Part shown: positions 26,062 to 34,922 of the stretch, piece after piece
Position numbering within the stretch: the stretch's first letter is position 1
Layout of the letters: every line of letters starts with the position of its first letter
NCBI GenBank assembly: GCA_002494625.1
Contig: DACH01000016.1
Location: 1-64,000, forward strand
DNA from: Archaeoglobus sp. UBA234
Lineage (GTDB): Archaea > Halobacteriota > Archaeoglobi > Archaeoglobales > Archaeoglobaceae
Reading direction: 5' to 3'
DNA length: 64,000 nt
The notes under the pieces: model-generated
Databases searched by the model: none
Seen by the model: the letters and a program-made list of their open reading frames with translations, nothing else
Told to the model about the DNA's origin: nothing
Program-made: the position numbers and the translations under genes

Positions 26062-27099
26062 ATGGCAAGATATGCTGGAATCGATCCCGGTACTTCGAGT
26101 TTTGAAATCTTCATCCTTGAGGATGATGAACCCCTCGTAAGGCGTGAAATATCTACAGCAGAGGTAAGGGATAATCCAGATCTCTTCTCTGAAGTTCTGA
26201 ATGAAGTGGAAGTGGATGTGATTGCTGGTCTGTCAGGCTATGGCATTCCTGTCAAGAGATTCTCTGAATTGAAAGAAGAAGAGATTTTTCTCATGACTCT
26301 TAACCTTGACAAAGAAAGTGCAATGGGGTTGAGACAGCTTTTGAGAATCTCACTTGAGAAAAATTATACGATTTATACTGTTCCGGGTGTTATACATCTT
26401 CCAACAGTACCGGAACACAGAAAATTTAACAGAATAGATATGGGAACAGCTGATAAACTGTGTTCAGCCATTCTTGGAATATATCAACTCTCGGAAGAAA
26501 AAACCTTTGATGAGATAGATTTTATCCTTGCTGAATCCGGCTCGGGATTTAACTCGTGTATTTCGGTAAAGGGGGGTAAGATTGTTGATGGGGTTGGGGG
26601 AACTTGCTCATTTCCTGCTTTTTCGTCCATGGGTTTTATTGACGGGGAGCTTGCATACCTTCTTGGAGATTTTCCTAAAAAAATGCTTTTTTCTGGTGGT
26701 TATAAGAGTTTTCTTGCCTCAAAAGGCTTTTTTGTAGATAGCATTGATGAAGTACCTGAGGAAGTGATGGTCTGGATGGCTGAGAGTTTGCTCAAATCAG
26801 TCATGGCGGCTAAAACATCCTCTTCCAGCGATAAAGTTCTCATGTCTGGCAGGAATTTTAGCTCCAGAGAATTTAACCGGATTTTTAGAGAGATGGCTGA
26901 ATCATACGGTTTTGATTGTGAAATGCTCAGGGGATTTGGCTGTGCAAAGCAATCTGCAGAAGGTGCAGCCATTATTGCAAATGGGATTTCAGGTGGAAGC
27001 TTCAGCAGAATAATTGAGCATGCGGAAGTAATGAAAGCTTCTGGCAGTGTGCTCGACTATCTTACACCTGACATCAGAAAGTATCTGCGGATTAGTTAG
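26062..27099 (+). CDS. DUF1464 family protein (ASKHA-type, predicted butyrate kinase-like)
   Basis: Protein of 345 aa of the archaeal DUF1464 family. The N-terminal YAGIDPGTSSFEIFIL is a phosphate-1-like loop of the actin/hexokinase ATPase fold, and GGTCSFPAF and FSGGYKSF are later glycine-rich segments. The family has been annotated as possible butyrate kinase, which is not proven. RIDMGTADKLCSAILG resembles a conserved adenosine region. ATG 26062 lies about 28 bases after TTATTTAAG, so the message is probably leaderless; TTG 26053 is less likely. It stands alone between convergent or divergent neighbours. Confidence 0.8.
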   Translation: MARYAGIDPGTSSFEIFILEDDEPLVRREISTAEVRDNPDLFSEVLNEVEVDVIAGLSGYGIPVKRFSELKEEEIFLMTLNLDKESAMGLRQLLRISLEKNYTIYTVPGVIHLPTVPEHRKFNRIDMGTADKLCSAILGIYQLSEEKTFDEIDFILAESGSGFNSCISVKGGKIVDGVGGTCSFPAFSSMGFIDGELAYLLGDFPKKMLFSGGYKSFLASKGFFVDSIDEVPEEVMVWMAESLLKSVMAAKTSSSSDKVLMSGRNFSSREFNRIFREMAESYGFDCEMLRGFGCAKQSAEGAAIIANGISGGSFSRIIEHAEVMKASGSVLDYLTPDIRKYLRIS

Positions 27100-27141
27100 T
27101 GACTGTGTAGCTGAATTAAAGTTTGTGAATTAATGCTTGAA

Positions 27142-28071
27142 TTAAAGCTTAAAAACCCTCACGAGTTTTCTTCTAAAGTCGATATATGCAGGAGAGTCCA
27201 GCTTCTTTAGTGGAGTACCATCTCTCGATATTACCTCTTCAGCCTCTATCCTCACGGTCTCACCCTCATCAAAGCTTAATGTTTTTGTAACAAAGGGTTC
27301 AAGCTCCCTGAATTCATCTTTTGTGTAGTGGTAAATCATTGGTTCCTCTGTCAATGCAATAATCGCATCAAAACCCAGAAAGACTGACATTGCAGCGCCA
27401 CCGGCGATCCCTTTACCGAGATATCTCTTGTCTGCGGGGGAGACAAAAATGTTGCCAAAGACACCCCTTACCTCCTTTTCGCCCACCCTCACTCTTGCCC
27501 TGAACTTCTTTGGTTTTGCAGTCGCCTTAACACCATGAATAAATTTAAAGGCATCAATCTGAGTCCTTTTTTCCCCAACAGTGCTTATGATTGTTGAACC
27601 AATAACAACATCGTTGAATGCCTGAAATTCATCACCATTCAGCCTTATCCTTAACCCATCGACCCATTCAACCTTCAGTTTTTCTGGAGCCAGTTTTTCA
27701 ATAATCTCTCCGATATTTTCCTGTGAGGTCATTAGTGGACTCACATTTGTTGAGCCAGTGGGAATACACAGGAGAGGATGTTTTGAGTGTGAAGCATCAC
27801 TCATGGTTCCATCTCCGCCAAAAACAACCACAGCATCAAGCTCAACCAGGTTAAACTCCTCAATAACTCTTTCTGTGTCCTCTCTACTTCCTTTCATATC
27901 AACTTCAATCTCTTTTAATCTAAATGTTGAATTCTTGATGTATTTGCTACCGAGCTTCCCGCGAGGAGCAAAAATTTCTGATGACTTCAGCCTCTTAAGT
28001 ACTGATATAACTACTTCTTTTTTCACTCCTTTCCCTGCATATGGGTTTATGATGACCCCCAACCTTCTCAC
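27142..28071 (-). CDS. ATP-NAD/AcoX kinase family protein
   Basis: Kinase of the NAD kinase/diacylglycerol kinase fold, 309 aa. The N-terminal LGVIINPYAGKG and the GGDGTMSDA motif (VVFGGDGT) are the family nucleotide-binding and catalytic signs. PTGSTNVSP follows as the second glycine-rich loop, and the C-terminal beta-rich domain ends ISRDGTPLKKL. Members of this archaeal branch are called ATP-NAD kinases, but the substrate may instead be another diol. Start ATG 28071 begins MRRLGVI. It is divergent from the MEMO gene. Confidence 0.82.
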   Translation of the reverse strand: MRRLGVIINPYAGKGVKKEVVISVLKRLKSSEIFAPRGKLGSKYIKNSTFRLKEIEVDMKGSREDTERVIEEFNLVELDAVVVFGGDGTMSDASHSKHPLLCIPTGSTNVSPLMTSQENIGEIIEKLAPEKLKVEWVDGLRIRLNGDEFQAFNDVVIGSTIISTVGEKRTQIDAFKFIHGVKATAKPKKFRARVRVGEKEVRGVFGNIFVSPADKRYLGKGIAGGAAMSVFLGFDAIIALTEEPMIYHYTKDEFRELEPFVTKTLSFDEGETVRIEAEEVISRDGTPLKKLDSPAYIDFRRKLVRVFKL

Positions 28072-28164
28072 ATTTCATTAATCTTTATCCAAATTATTTA
28101 ACTTAGACTGTGGGTAAAGCCTGATCAACAACAAATTTAAGTAAAATCAGGGTAAGTTATTGAC

Positions 28165-28950
28165 ATGCGAAGAGCTGTCGTTTCAGGTTCCTTTTATCCA
28201 TCTGATCCTGATTCTTTGAGAGCCCAGATAGAGACTTATGCGGAAAAAAATCCTGATGATTCGGTGGTTGCTTGTATATCTCCTCATGCCGGGTACATCT
28301 ATTCTGGAAGGACTGCAGGAAAAGTTCATTCCATTCTGCCGGATGTGGAAACCTATGTAATACTTGGTCCAAATCACACAGGATACGGTTCGCCTGTGGC
28401 AGTGTCTGTTGACACTTGGACGACACCCTTGGGTGAGGTGGAGGTGGACAGGGAGTTTGTTGAGGCAATGCCCCATATTATTATCGACATGGATGAAACT
28501 GCTCATAGATATGAACATTCTCTTGAAGTTCAGGTGCCATTTCTTCAGGTGCTACATGAGGATTTCAGAATCGTACCAATCTGCGTAGGGATGCAGGATG
28601 AGGAGAGCGCTGAGGAGATTGCAACTGAAATAATAAAGGCTCAGGAAAAAACAGACAGAAGTATCGCTGTCATTGCATCGAGTGACATGCACCACTACCT
28701 GCCCGATGGGCAGTGCAGACAGCTTGATGGGAAGGTCATAGACTCCATACTTTCGATGGATGTGAAACGATACTATGATACAATCTACAGACTTCAGGCG
28801 AGTGTTTGTGGTTATGGTGTTATAGCCATCGCAATGCACTATGCGAAGTACCATGGGGCTATGGCAGAGCTTGTGGACTATTCCACCAGTGGAGATGTGG
28901 CTGACAGGAGCAATGTTGTTGGTTATGCTGGGATAGCCTTCAGGATTTAA
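28165..28950 (+). CDS. MEMO1 family protein (AmmeMemoRadiSam system protein B)
   Basis: Protein of 261 aa with the LigB-dioxygenase-like fold of MEMO. Visible signs are SGSFYPSDPDSL, CISPHAGYIYSGRTAG, LGPNHTGYG, EHSLEVQVPFLQ, the SSDMHHY stretch and CGYGVI. Conserved His/Cys residues may bind metal. In many prokaryotes it occurs with an AMMECR1 protein and a radical SAM enzyme; those partners are absent here. Instead it stands 51 bases before mevalonate kinase at the head of the isoprenoid cluster, as in many archaea. A TATA-like TTTAAGTAAA lies about 28 bases before ATG 28165. Confidence 0.92.
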   Translation: MRRAVVSGSFYPSDPDSLRAQIETYAEKNPDDSVVACISPHAGYIYSGRTAGKVHSILPDVETYVILGPNHTGYGSPVAVSVDTWTTPLGEVEVDREFVEAMPHIIIDMDETAHRYEHSLEVQVPFLQVLHEDFRIVPICVGMQDEESAEEIATEIIKAQEKTDRSIAVIASSDMHHYLPDGQCRQLDGKVIDSILSMDVKRYYDTIYRLQASVCGYGVIAIAMHYAKYHGAMAELVDYSTSGDVADRSNVVGYAGIAFRI

Positions 28951-29001
28951 AGCTCAACCAGATGCAATATTTTTAAATAGCAGGCAGGAATACCATAGCT
29001 G

Positions 29002-29889
29002 ATGAAAGCTTCAGCTCCTGGAAAGATTTTTCTTTTCGGTGAACATGCAGTGGTTTATGGTAAAAAAGCTCTTGTCACAGCCATAGACCTCAGATGTTTT
29101 GCTGAAGTAAAAAAAAGAGATGACTTCAGAATATCCTCCCCTCTCGGGATAACCGGAATTGATTTTAAAAAACACCCCTATATCAGCCATGCAGTAAAGA
29201 GATTTATGGAAGTCAAAGAAATAAAAGGTGCTGATATTGAGGTAAAAAGTCAGATACCAATTGCCTCTGGACTTGGAAGTTCGTCAGCAGTAACAGTTTC
29301 TGTTCTGAAGGCTCTTGATGCTGAATTTGAGACATCCCTGACAGATGAGGATATTTACGAGATGGCGAGAAAGGTGGAACTAGATGTACAGGGTATTGGA
29401 AGTGGAACCGATCCCTTTCTATCCACCTATGGTGGTTGCTGGTTGATCCCCGACAGAAAACCTGTTAGCATTGGAAAGTTTTACTTCTTGGTTGTGAACA
29501 CTTTCGAAGAGTCGATAACGGGTGAGATGGTCAGAAAGGTTGCAAAGTTAAAGGAAACCTTCCCTGAAGTGGTGGATAGTATAATGGACGCCATAGGGGG
29601 GCTGACAATATCAGCAATACCGTATCTCGAGAAAAGGGACATAGACTCAATCTCGACACTTATGTTCATGAATCAATGTTTATTGAAATCGCTTGGGGTC
29701 AGCAGTGATAAAATCGATACGATAGTTTCCGAGCTTAACTCGATGGGTATAGCCTCAAAACTGACAGGGGCTGGAGGTGGAGGTTGTGTCATTGGTATTG
29801 GCAGCAATGAAAAACTGACAGAGGCTACCAAAAAATTCTCCACTGCTTTCTTTGTAAAACCTGAAAAGGAAGGAGTCAGGATAGAATAG
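29002..29889 (+). CDS. mvk: Mevalonate kinase
   Basis: GHMP-family kinase that phosphorylates mevalonate, the first committed activation step to isoprenoids for archaeal lipids. The N-terminal SAPGKIFLFGEHAVVYGK, the ATP loop PIASGLGSSSAVTV (about 89-102) and C-terminal LTGAGGGGCVIGI are the three GHMP motifs. The catalytic Asp is in GIGSGTDPFLSTYGG. Length 295 aa is normal. A TTTTTAAATAG box lies about 28 bases upstream. It is followed within 25 bases by isopentenyl phosphate kinase, as expected for the archaeal mevalonate route. Confidence 0.95.
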   Translation: MKASAPGKIFLFGEHAVVYGKKALVTAIDLRCFAEVKKRDDFRISSPLGITGIDFKKHPYISHAVKRFMEVKEIKGADIEVKSQIPIASGLGSSSAVTVSVLKALDAEFETSLTDEDIYEMARKVELDVQGIGSGTDPFLSTYGGCWLIPDRKPVSIGKFYFLVVNTFEESITGEMVRKVAKLKETFPEVVDSIMDAIGGLTISAIPYLEKRDIDSISTLMFMNQCLLKSLGVSSDKIDTIVSELNSMGIASKLTGAGGGGCVIGIGSNEKLTEATKKFSTAFFVKPEKEGVRIE

Positions 29890-29910
29890 AGTTGCATCAG
29901 GAGGTGTGGT

Positions 29911-30693
29911 ATGGGAAAAAACTCCTCAGAAATTGTAATTTTAAAAATTGGTGGCTCTGTTATAACGGAGAAGAGTAAAGGAGTCTTTGACAGACTACTA
30001 AGAGATGAAATGGAAAGAGTTGCAGATGAGATTAGCTTTTTTGATGGAAAAATGATTCTGGTTCATGGTGCTGGCTCTTTTGGACACCCCTATGTTGAGA
30101 AGTACAGACTGAAGAAGGAAAAGAACAGAGAAGGAATTATCAAAACTCATCTTGCCTGTAAAAGATTGAATACAGCATTCTGTGAGGTTTTAGCTGATAA
30201 AGGGGTTTTTCCTTATCCCATTCATCCATTCACATCTTTTTTGATCGATAGTAACTTGGCTTTTGACACTGAGCTTTTTATCCGTCCACTGAATGAGCTT
30301 TTCACACCTGTAACTCATGGAGATATGGTTTATAACGTGAAAAATAAGTTTTTTGAGGTCTTATCCGGTGATAAAATCGTTTCGGAGCTTATAGACAGGT
30401 TTAAAGATTTTGAGCTGAGAGTAGGACTTGCAACCGATACCGATGGGGTTTATATGGATGGGGAGGTTCTAGAAGAGATAAATGATGAGAACTTTTCGGA
30501 TTTGAAGGAGTATATTAGTCAGAGAATTGAAGAAAAATCAGATGTCACAGGAGGTATGATGGGTAAGATTGCGGAACTCTTTGGAAAATCGAGGTATGCT
30601 GAAATCAGGGTTTTCAATGGAACGAGGGAGGGCGAGATCAAGAACTTTTTGAGGGGTAAAAGTGTGGGAACATTGCTCAGAAAAAGGAGATAG
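29911..30693 (+). CDS. ipk: Isopentenyl phosphate kinase
   Basis: Amino acid kinase-fold enzyme that converts isopentenyl phosphate to isopentenyl diphosphate, the archaeal replacement for the classical last steps. The N-terminal ILKIGGSVITEKSK, the catalytic His in VHGAGSFGHPYVEKY, THGDMVYNV and DVTGGMMGKI are family motifs. Length 260 aa is normal. AGGAGGTG lies just upstream of ATG 29911. With mevalonate kinase before it and type 2 isomerase after it, the order is that of an alternative mevalonate pathway; the decarboxylase step is not encoded in this window. Confidence 0.95.
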   Translation: MGKNSSEIVILKIGGSVITEKSKGVFDRLLRDEMERVADEISFFDGKMILVHGAGSFGHPYVEKYRLKKEKNREGIIKTHLACKRLNTAFCEVLADKGVFPYPIHPFTSFLIDSNLAFDTELFIRPLNELFTPVTHGDMVYNVKNKFFEVLSGDKIVSELIDRFKDFELRVGLATDTDGVYMDGEVLEEINDENFSDLKEYISQRIEEKSDVTGGMMGKIAELFGKSRYAEIRVFNGTREGEIKNFLRGKSVGTLLRKRR

Positions 30694-30767
30694 TTTAAAA
30701 ATTTAAAAAAGTTTAACTAAGCTCAGAATAGAGAACAGATAAACTTGGAAGGTTAAAGGTGGAGAAA

Positions 30768-31856
30768 ATGAAAGAAAAGCGTCTAAATAATCAGACATCA
30801 AACAGAAAACTTGATCATATCAGAATATGTCTTGAGGAGGAAGTTGAGTCTGAGTACACGGGCTTTCAGGATATCCTCCTCCTCAATAACTCACTTCCAG
30901 AAATTGACCTGAGTGATGTTAATACAGAAGTGAAGTTTCTCGGGAAAAAACTATCTGCTCCCATTCTGATTGCATCGATGACAGGAGGGCATCCTGAAAC
31001 AACATCCATAAACAGGAATCTTGCTTCTGCAGTTGAAGATGCGGGAATTGGAATGGGGGTTGGGAGTCAAAGGGCAGCTCTTGAAGACAAATCCCTTGAA
31101 GAGAGCTTCACTGTTGTTAGAGAGAATGCACCAACTGCTTTTATTTATGCAAACATAGGTATCCCTCAGATACTGAAGCATGGAGTCGAATATGCAGAAA
31201 AAGCTGTGGAGATGATAGATGCAGATGCTCTTGCAATACATCTGAATTTCATGCAAGAGGTTGTTCAGCCTGAAGGAGATGTGGATGCAAGGAGGGGATA
31301 CAGAGCTATCAGAGAAGTCTCTGAGGAATTAAGAGTCCCCGTGATTGTTAAGGAGACAGGTGGGGGGATTTCAAGAGAGGTTGCCAGAAATCTTAGGGAT
31401 TGTGGTGCCTCTGCAATTGATACTGGTGGTGCTGGAGGGACAAGCTGGACAGGTGTTGAGTATTACAGAGCCGAAGATGATCTTTCAAAAAGAATTGGGC
31501 TTGATTTCTGGGACTGGGGTATTCCAACTGCATTCTCAATTGTTGAATGTATGGACATTCTGCCGATCATAGCAACCGGCGGTTTGAGAAACGGTGTTGA
31601 TGTGGCAAAAGCAATATCTATCGGAGCTGAAATTGGAAGTGCAGCTCTGCCTTTCCTTTATCCTGCTACAAAATCATCTGAGGAAGTCCTGAAGACAATA
31701 AAATACTTTGAAAAGGGTTTGAAGGTTGCCATGTTTCTCACAGCCTGTAGAAAAGTTAAAGAGTTGAGAGAGCGACAGATCGTTGTTTATGGCAGGTTCA
31801 GGGATTACTTAGAGACGAGAGGTATTGATCTGATAAGCTTTTGCAGAAAGAGGTGA
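30768..31856 (+). CDS. fni: Isopentenyl-diphosphate delta-isomerase type 2
   Basis: FMN- and NADPH-dependent isomerase interconverting IPP and DMAPP. Family signs are RKLDHIRICLEEEVES near the N-terminus, APILIASMTGGHPETTSINR, GMGVGSQRAALED, HLNFMQEVVQPEGD, VIVKETGGGISREVA, IDTGGAGGTSWTGVE and IIATGGLRNGVDVAKA. All belong to the FMN/phosphate sites of the TIM barrel. Length is 362 aa from ATG 30768; GTG 30759 is in the SD AAAGGTGG and is unlikely. The stop is 12 bases before the prenyl synthase start, indicating one operon. Confidence 0.96.
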   Translation: MKEKRLNNQTSNRKLDHIRICLEEEVESEYTGFQDILLLNNSLPEIDLSDVNTEVKFLGKKLSAPILIASMTGGHPETTSINRNLASAVEDAGIGMGVGSQRAALEDKSLEESFTVVRENAPTAFIYANIGIPQILKHGVEYAEKAVEMIDADALAIHLNFMQEVVQPEGDVDARRGYRAIREVSEELRVPVIVKETGGGISREVARNLRDCGASAIDTGGAGGTSWTGVEYYRAEDDLSKRIGLDFWDWGIPTAFSIVECMDILPIIATGGLRNGVDVAKAISIGAEIGSAALPFLYPATKSSEEVLKTIKYFEKGLKVAMFLTACRKVKELRERQIVVYGRFRDYLETRGIDLISFCRKR

Positions 31857-31868
31857 GGGGTGAAGACA

Positions 31869-32840
31869 ATGAATACAGAAAAGTTGAAAGATGAGGTTTC
31901 GAAAAGGGCAAGGATAATTGACAGAGCTATAGAAGAGTTTTTACCTCTGAAAGAGCCTGAAGGACTGTACAGAGCCACAAGACATCTTTTTAAGGCAGGA
32001 GGTAAAAGGCTCCGCCCTGTAATCTCGCTTATAGTTAGTGAAGCTCTTGATAAAGACTACAGGAAAATTTTACCAGCTGCAGTGGCTATTGAAACGATCC
32101 ACAACTTCACACTCATACATGATGATATTATGGACAGGGATGAGATGAGAAGAGGTGTTAAAACAGTCCATGTTCTCTGGGGGGAACCTACAGCAATTCT
32201 TGCCGGAGATACGCTATTCTCAGAAGCTTTTCATCTTTTAACTTATTGTGATGTTGAAAGTTCGAACTTAGTTAGAGGAGCAAGAATGCTCGCAGATGTC
32301 TGTGTGAAAATATGTGAAGGTCAGTATCTGGACATGAGCTTTGAGGAGAGAGATAGGGTTTCAGAGGAAGAGTACATTGAGATGGTAACCAAAAAAACAT
32401 CTGTCCTCATAGCAGCTTCCTGTGCTCTTCCAGCAGTTCTGTTTGGTGAATATGATGAAATAACCGCTGCTTTGTGGGATTTTGGAATCTATGCGGGGAT
32501 TGGCTTCCAGATACACGATGATGTTCTTGATCTTACAGGCAGGGAAAAAACAGGAAAAGACTGGGGCAGTGATATTGTTGAGGGTAAAAAAACCCTGATT
32601 GCGATAAAAGCCTTTGAGGATGGTTATGTACCTGAAATTTTTGGAAAGGGAAAGGCATCTCTTGAAGAAATTGAAGAGGCTGTTAGAATTCTTGAGGAAA
32701 ATGGAGCAATTGATTATGCTTCGAAAAAAGCTGTTGAATATGTGGAAAAAGGTAAGGATAGGCTCAAAGTTCTTCCCGATAGCGAAGCAAAAAGTCTGTT
32801 GATGGAGATTGCCGATTATTTAGTCCGGAGAGAGTACTGA
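31869..32840 (+). CDS. idsA: Short-chain isoprenyl (geranylgeranyl) diphosphate synthase
   Basis: Trans-prenyltransferase condensing IPP with allylic diphosphates to make farnesyl and geranylgeranyl diphosphate for ether lipids. The first Asp-rich motif is LIHDDIMDRDEMRRG and the second is QIHDDVLDLTG followed by GKDWGSDIVEGKKT. The GGKRLRP motif sits near residue 42. Residues just before the first motif set chain length and fit a C15-C20 product, which is inference. Length 323 aa from ATG 31869, with GAGGGGTGA upstream; GTG 31860 is the alternative. Confidence 0.95.
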   Translation: MNTEKLKDEVSKRARIIDRAIEEFLPLKEPEGLYRATRHLFKAGGKRLRPVISLIVSEALDKDYRKILPAAVAIETIHNFTLIHDDIMDRDEMRRGVKTVHVLWGEPTAILAGDTLFSEAFHLLTYCDVESSNLVRGARMLADVCVKICEGQYLDMSFEERDRVSEEEYIEMVTKKTSVLIAASCALPAVLFGEYDEITAALWDFGIYAGIGFQIHDDVLDLTGREKTGKDWGSDIVEGKKTLIAIKAFEDGYVPEIFGKGKASLEEIEEAVRILEENGAIDYASKKAVEYVEKGKDRLKVLPDSEAKSLLMEIADYLVRREY

Positions 32841-32868
32841 AAATGGAGAATGTGAAAAAGTGATCAAA

Positions 32869-34548
32869 ATGGAGCTGAGAGAGGTTATTCTGAAGTATGT
32901 TGCAATTAATGCCTCTAAGTACGGTAAGCCTGATTTCAAGTCAGTTATGGGAAAAATAATGTCTGAAATGCCAGAGATGAGACAGAAAGCCAAGGAAATC
33001 GTCCCGCTTGTACACCAGGTCATCGATGAATTTGAAGGAATGAGTGAGGAAGAAAGGAAGAGATTAATTGAGCTTTATAGAGAGGAAAGGGCAGAGAAAA
33101 AGAGGGAGATAGCCCTTCCTCCTCTCCCTCATGCCGAGAGAGGCAAGGTTGTGATGAGATTTGCACCGAATCCAAACGGACCTCCAACTCTTGGTTCGGC
33201 AAGAGGGATGATAGTGAATGCAGAATATGCTGAGATGTATAGCGGAAAACTTGTTCTGAGATTTGATGATACCGATCCGAGAACAAAAAGACCTCTTGTT
33301 GAAGCATACGACTGGTATCTTGAAGATTTCGAGTGGCTCGGATATAAACCAGATATTGTTGTATATGCCTCGAAGAGAATCCCTATTTACTATGAATATA
33401 TGGAGAAGCTTATAGACATGGGTAAAGCCTACGCCTGCCTCTGTAAAAGAGAAGAGTTCAAGAAATACAGAGATGCAGGAGAGAATTGCCCCCACAGGGA
33501 TTCATCTCCCGAACAATCAATGGAAATCTGGGAGAAAATGCTTGATGGCAGGTATGAAGAAGGAGAGGCTGTTATAAGGATTAAAACTGATATGCAGCAT
33601 AAAGACCCGGCTATAAGAGACTGGGTAGCCTTCAGGATAATATATGAGACTCATCCCCTTGTTGGGGATAGATTTATTGTTTACCCAACTCTTGACTTTG
33701 AATCAGCAATTGAGGATCACCTGAACGAAACCACCCACATTATAAGAGGAAAGGATTTGATAGACAGTGAAAGGAGGCAGAAGTACATCTACACCTACTT
33801 TGGCTGGGGCTATCCTGTAACAAAGCACTGGGGAAGAGTAAAAATTCATGAATTTGGCAAGCTCTCAACAAGCTCTATCAAAAAGGCGATTGATGAAGGT
33901 ATCTTCACAGGATGGGATGATCCCGCGGTTCCAACGCTGAGAGCATTGAGGAGGAGAGGGTTTGAGAGTGAAGCAATAAAGAAATTTTTCATCTCGCTTG
34001 GAATTGGAGAGAATGATGTCTCTGTCAGTCTGAAAAATCTGTATGCAGAGAACAGAAAAATCGTGGATGAAAGGGCAAACAGGTACTTTTTCGTTGAAAA
34101 TCCTGTATTGATAGAAATTGAAGGGATGGAAGAGGAAATACCTGTAGAACTTCCATTGAATCCATCAAAGAACACCAGACGGAAGTTGAAGGGAGGAAGA
34201 AGGGTTTACATATCTGGAAAAGATCTGGATAGATTTGAAACTGGTGAAATGTTCAGACTGAAAGAGTTCTGTAATGTTAGGATTGTGGATATTGAAAAAA
34301 TGAAGTTCGAGTTTACAGGAACTGAGATTGAGGAAGACATAAAGAAGGGTAGAAATATAATTCACTGGTTGCCTGAAGACGATGTTCTCGAATGCAGGGT
34401 TATCTCTCCAGAAGAAGAGTACAGAGGAAAAGTAGAGAGAAATGTTCTCAACGACATGGGCAGGGTTGTTCAGTTTGAGAGATTTGCCTTTTGCAGGGTA
34501 GAAAGCGCTGAAAATAATGAGGTCATCGCCATCTATACCCACCCATGA
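32869..34548 (+). CDS. gltX: Glutamyl-tRNA synthetase (archaeal type)
   Basis: Charges tRNA-Glu, and perhaps tRNA-Gln before amidation, at 559 aa. The archaeal/eukaryotic-type N-terminal helical domain (about 1-95) precedes the class I catalytic core MRFAPNPNGPPTLGSARG. Here the HIGH signature reads LGSA, which I take for a lineage variant. FDDTDPRTKRP follows, and the KMSKS loop is KLSTSSI. The C-terminal beta-barrel anticodon domain is archaeal-type, not bacterial. ATG 32869 is chosen over GTG 32860. It ends the isoprenoid operon, 28 bases after idsA. Confidence 0.95.
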   Translation: MELREVILKYVAINASKYGKPDFKSVMGKIMSEMPEMRQKAKEIVPLVHQVIDEFEGMSEEERKRLIELYREERAEKKREIALPPLPHAERGKVVMRFAPNPNGPPTLGSARGMIVNAEYAEMYSGKLVLRFDDTDPRTKRPLVEAYDWYLEDFEWLGYKPDIVVYASKRIPIYYEYMEKLIDMGKAYACLCKREEFKKYRDAGENCPHRDSSPEQSMEIWEKMLDGRYEEGEAVIRIKTDMQHKDPAIRDWVAFRIIYETHPLVGDRFIVYPTLDFESAIEDHLNETTHIIRGKDLIDSERRQKYIYTYFGWGYPVTKHWGRVKIHEFGKLSTSSIKKAIDEGIFTGWDDPAVPTLRALRRRGFESEAIKKFFISLGIGENDVSVSLKNLYAENRKIVDERANRYFFVENPVLIEIEGMEEEIPVELPLNPSKNTRRKLKGGRRVYISGKDLDRFETGEMFRLKEFCNVRIVDIEKMKFEFTGTEIEEDIKKGRNIIHWLPEDDVLECRVISPEEEYRGKVERNVLNDMGRVVQFERFAFCRVESAENNEVIAIYTHP

Positions 34549-34626
34549 GTCCAATGAATCTGTGAATTCTGCAAAAAGAGTACAGATACAATAATTATTC
34601 CAAATTTTTAAAAGAAAAATAAAAAA

Positions 34627-34905
34627 TTAGCTGACATCAAAATCCAGTGATTCAAGGTCCTGAAGTTCATTCAGAAGCTGTTCGATTTCATTCATCTCAT
34701 TTGCCAGGTTCTCCAAGTCACTCAGGGTCTCGTTATCTGTTATATCAGCGATTTGTGTAGTCTCTGAAGTATCCTGAGTTGTATCTTTTGATGGGGTCTG
34801 GGTATCAGAGGGTGCCTCAGAAACACTGCTAACCTCTTTTTTTGCACAGCCCATCACTGGGATGGCAAGTAGAATTAAGAAAATAATCAGAATTTTTGCC
34901 CTCAT
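34627..34905 (-). CDS. Small lipoprotein of unknown function
   Basis: Exported lipoprotein of 92 aa. The signal peptide is MRAKILIIFLILLAIPVMGC, with Cys20 as the lipid-attachment residue and Ala-Lys-Lys following. The mature part is Ser/Thr/Asp-rich and low in complexity (APSDTQTPSKDTT), then ends in an acidic helix with Leu repeats (LENLANEMNEIEQLLNELQ) that may form a coiled coil. It has no recognised domain. ATG 34905 follows the upstream gene's stop by 17 bases with AGGTGG between, so it is co-transcribed with the secreted coiled-coil protein and may be its membrane anchor. Confidence 0.7.
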   Translation of the reverse strand: MRAKILIIFLILLAIPVMGCAKKEVSSVSEAPSDTQTPSKDTTQDTSETTQIADITDNETLSDLENLANEMNEIEQLLNELQDLESLDFDVS

Positions 34906-34922
34906 ATTACCACCTGTTTCAT

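Noticed and set aside
27142..28071. Canonical NAD kinase call
   Set aside because: GGDGT is shared by several kinases of this fold; only the broader ATP-NAD/AcoX family is supported.
33166..33219. Glutamyl-tRNA synthetase lacking a canonical HIGH motif (reads LGSA)
   Set aside because: I believe this is a known variant in the archaeal lineage; the rest of the active site is normal.
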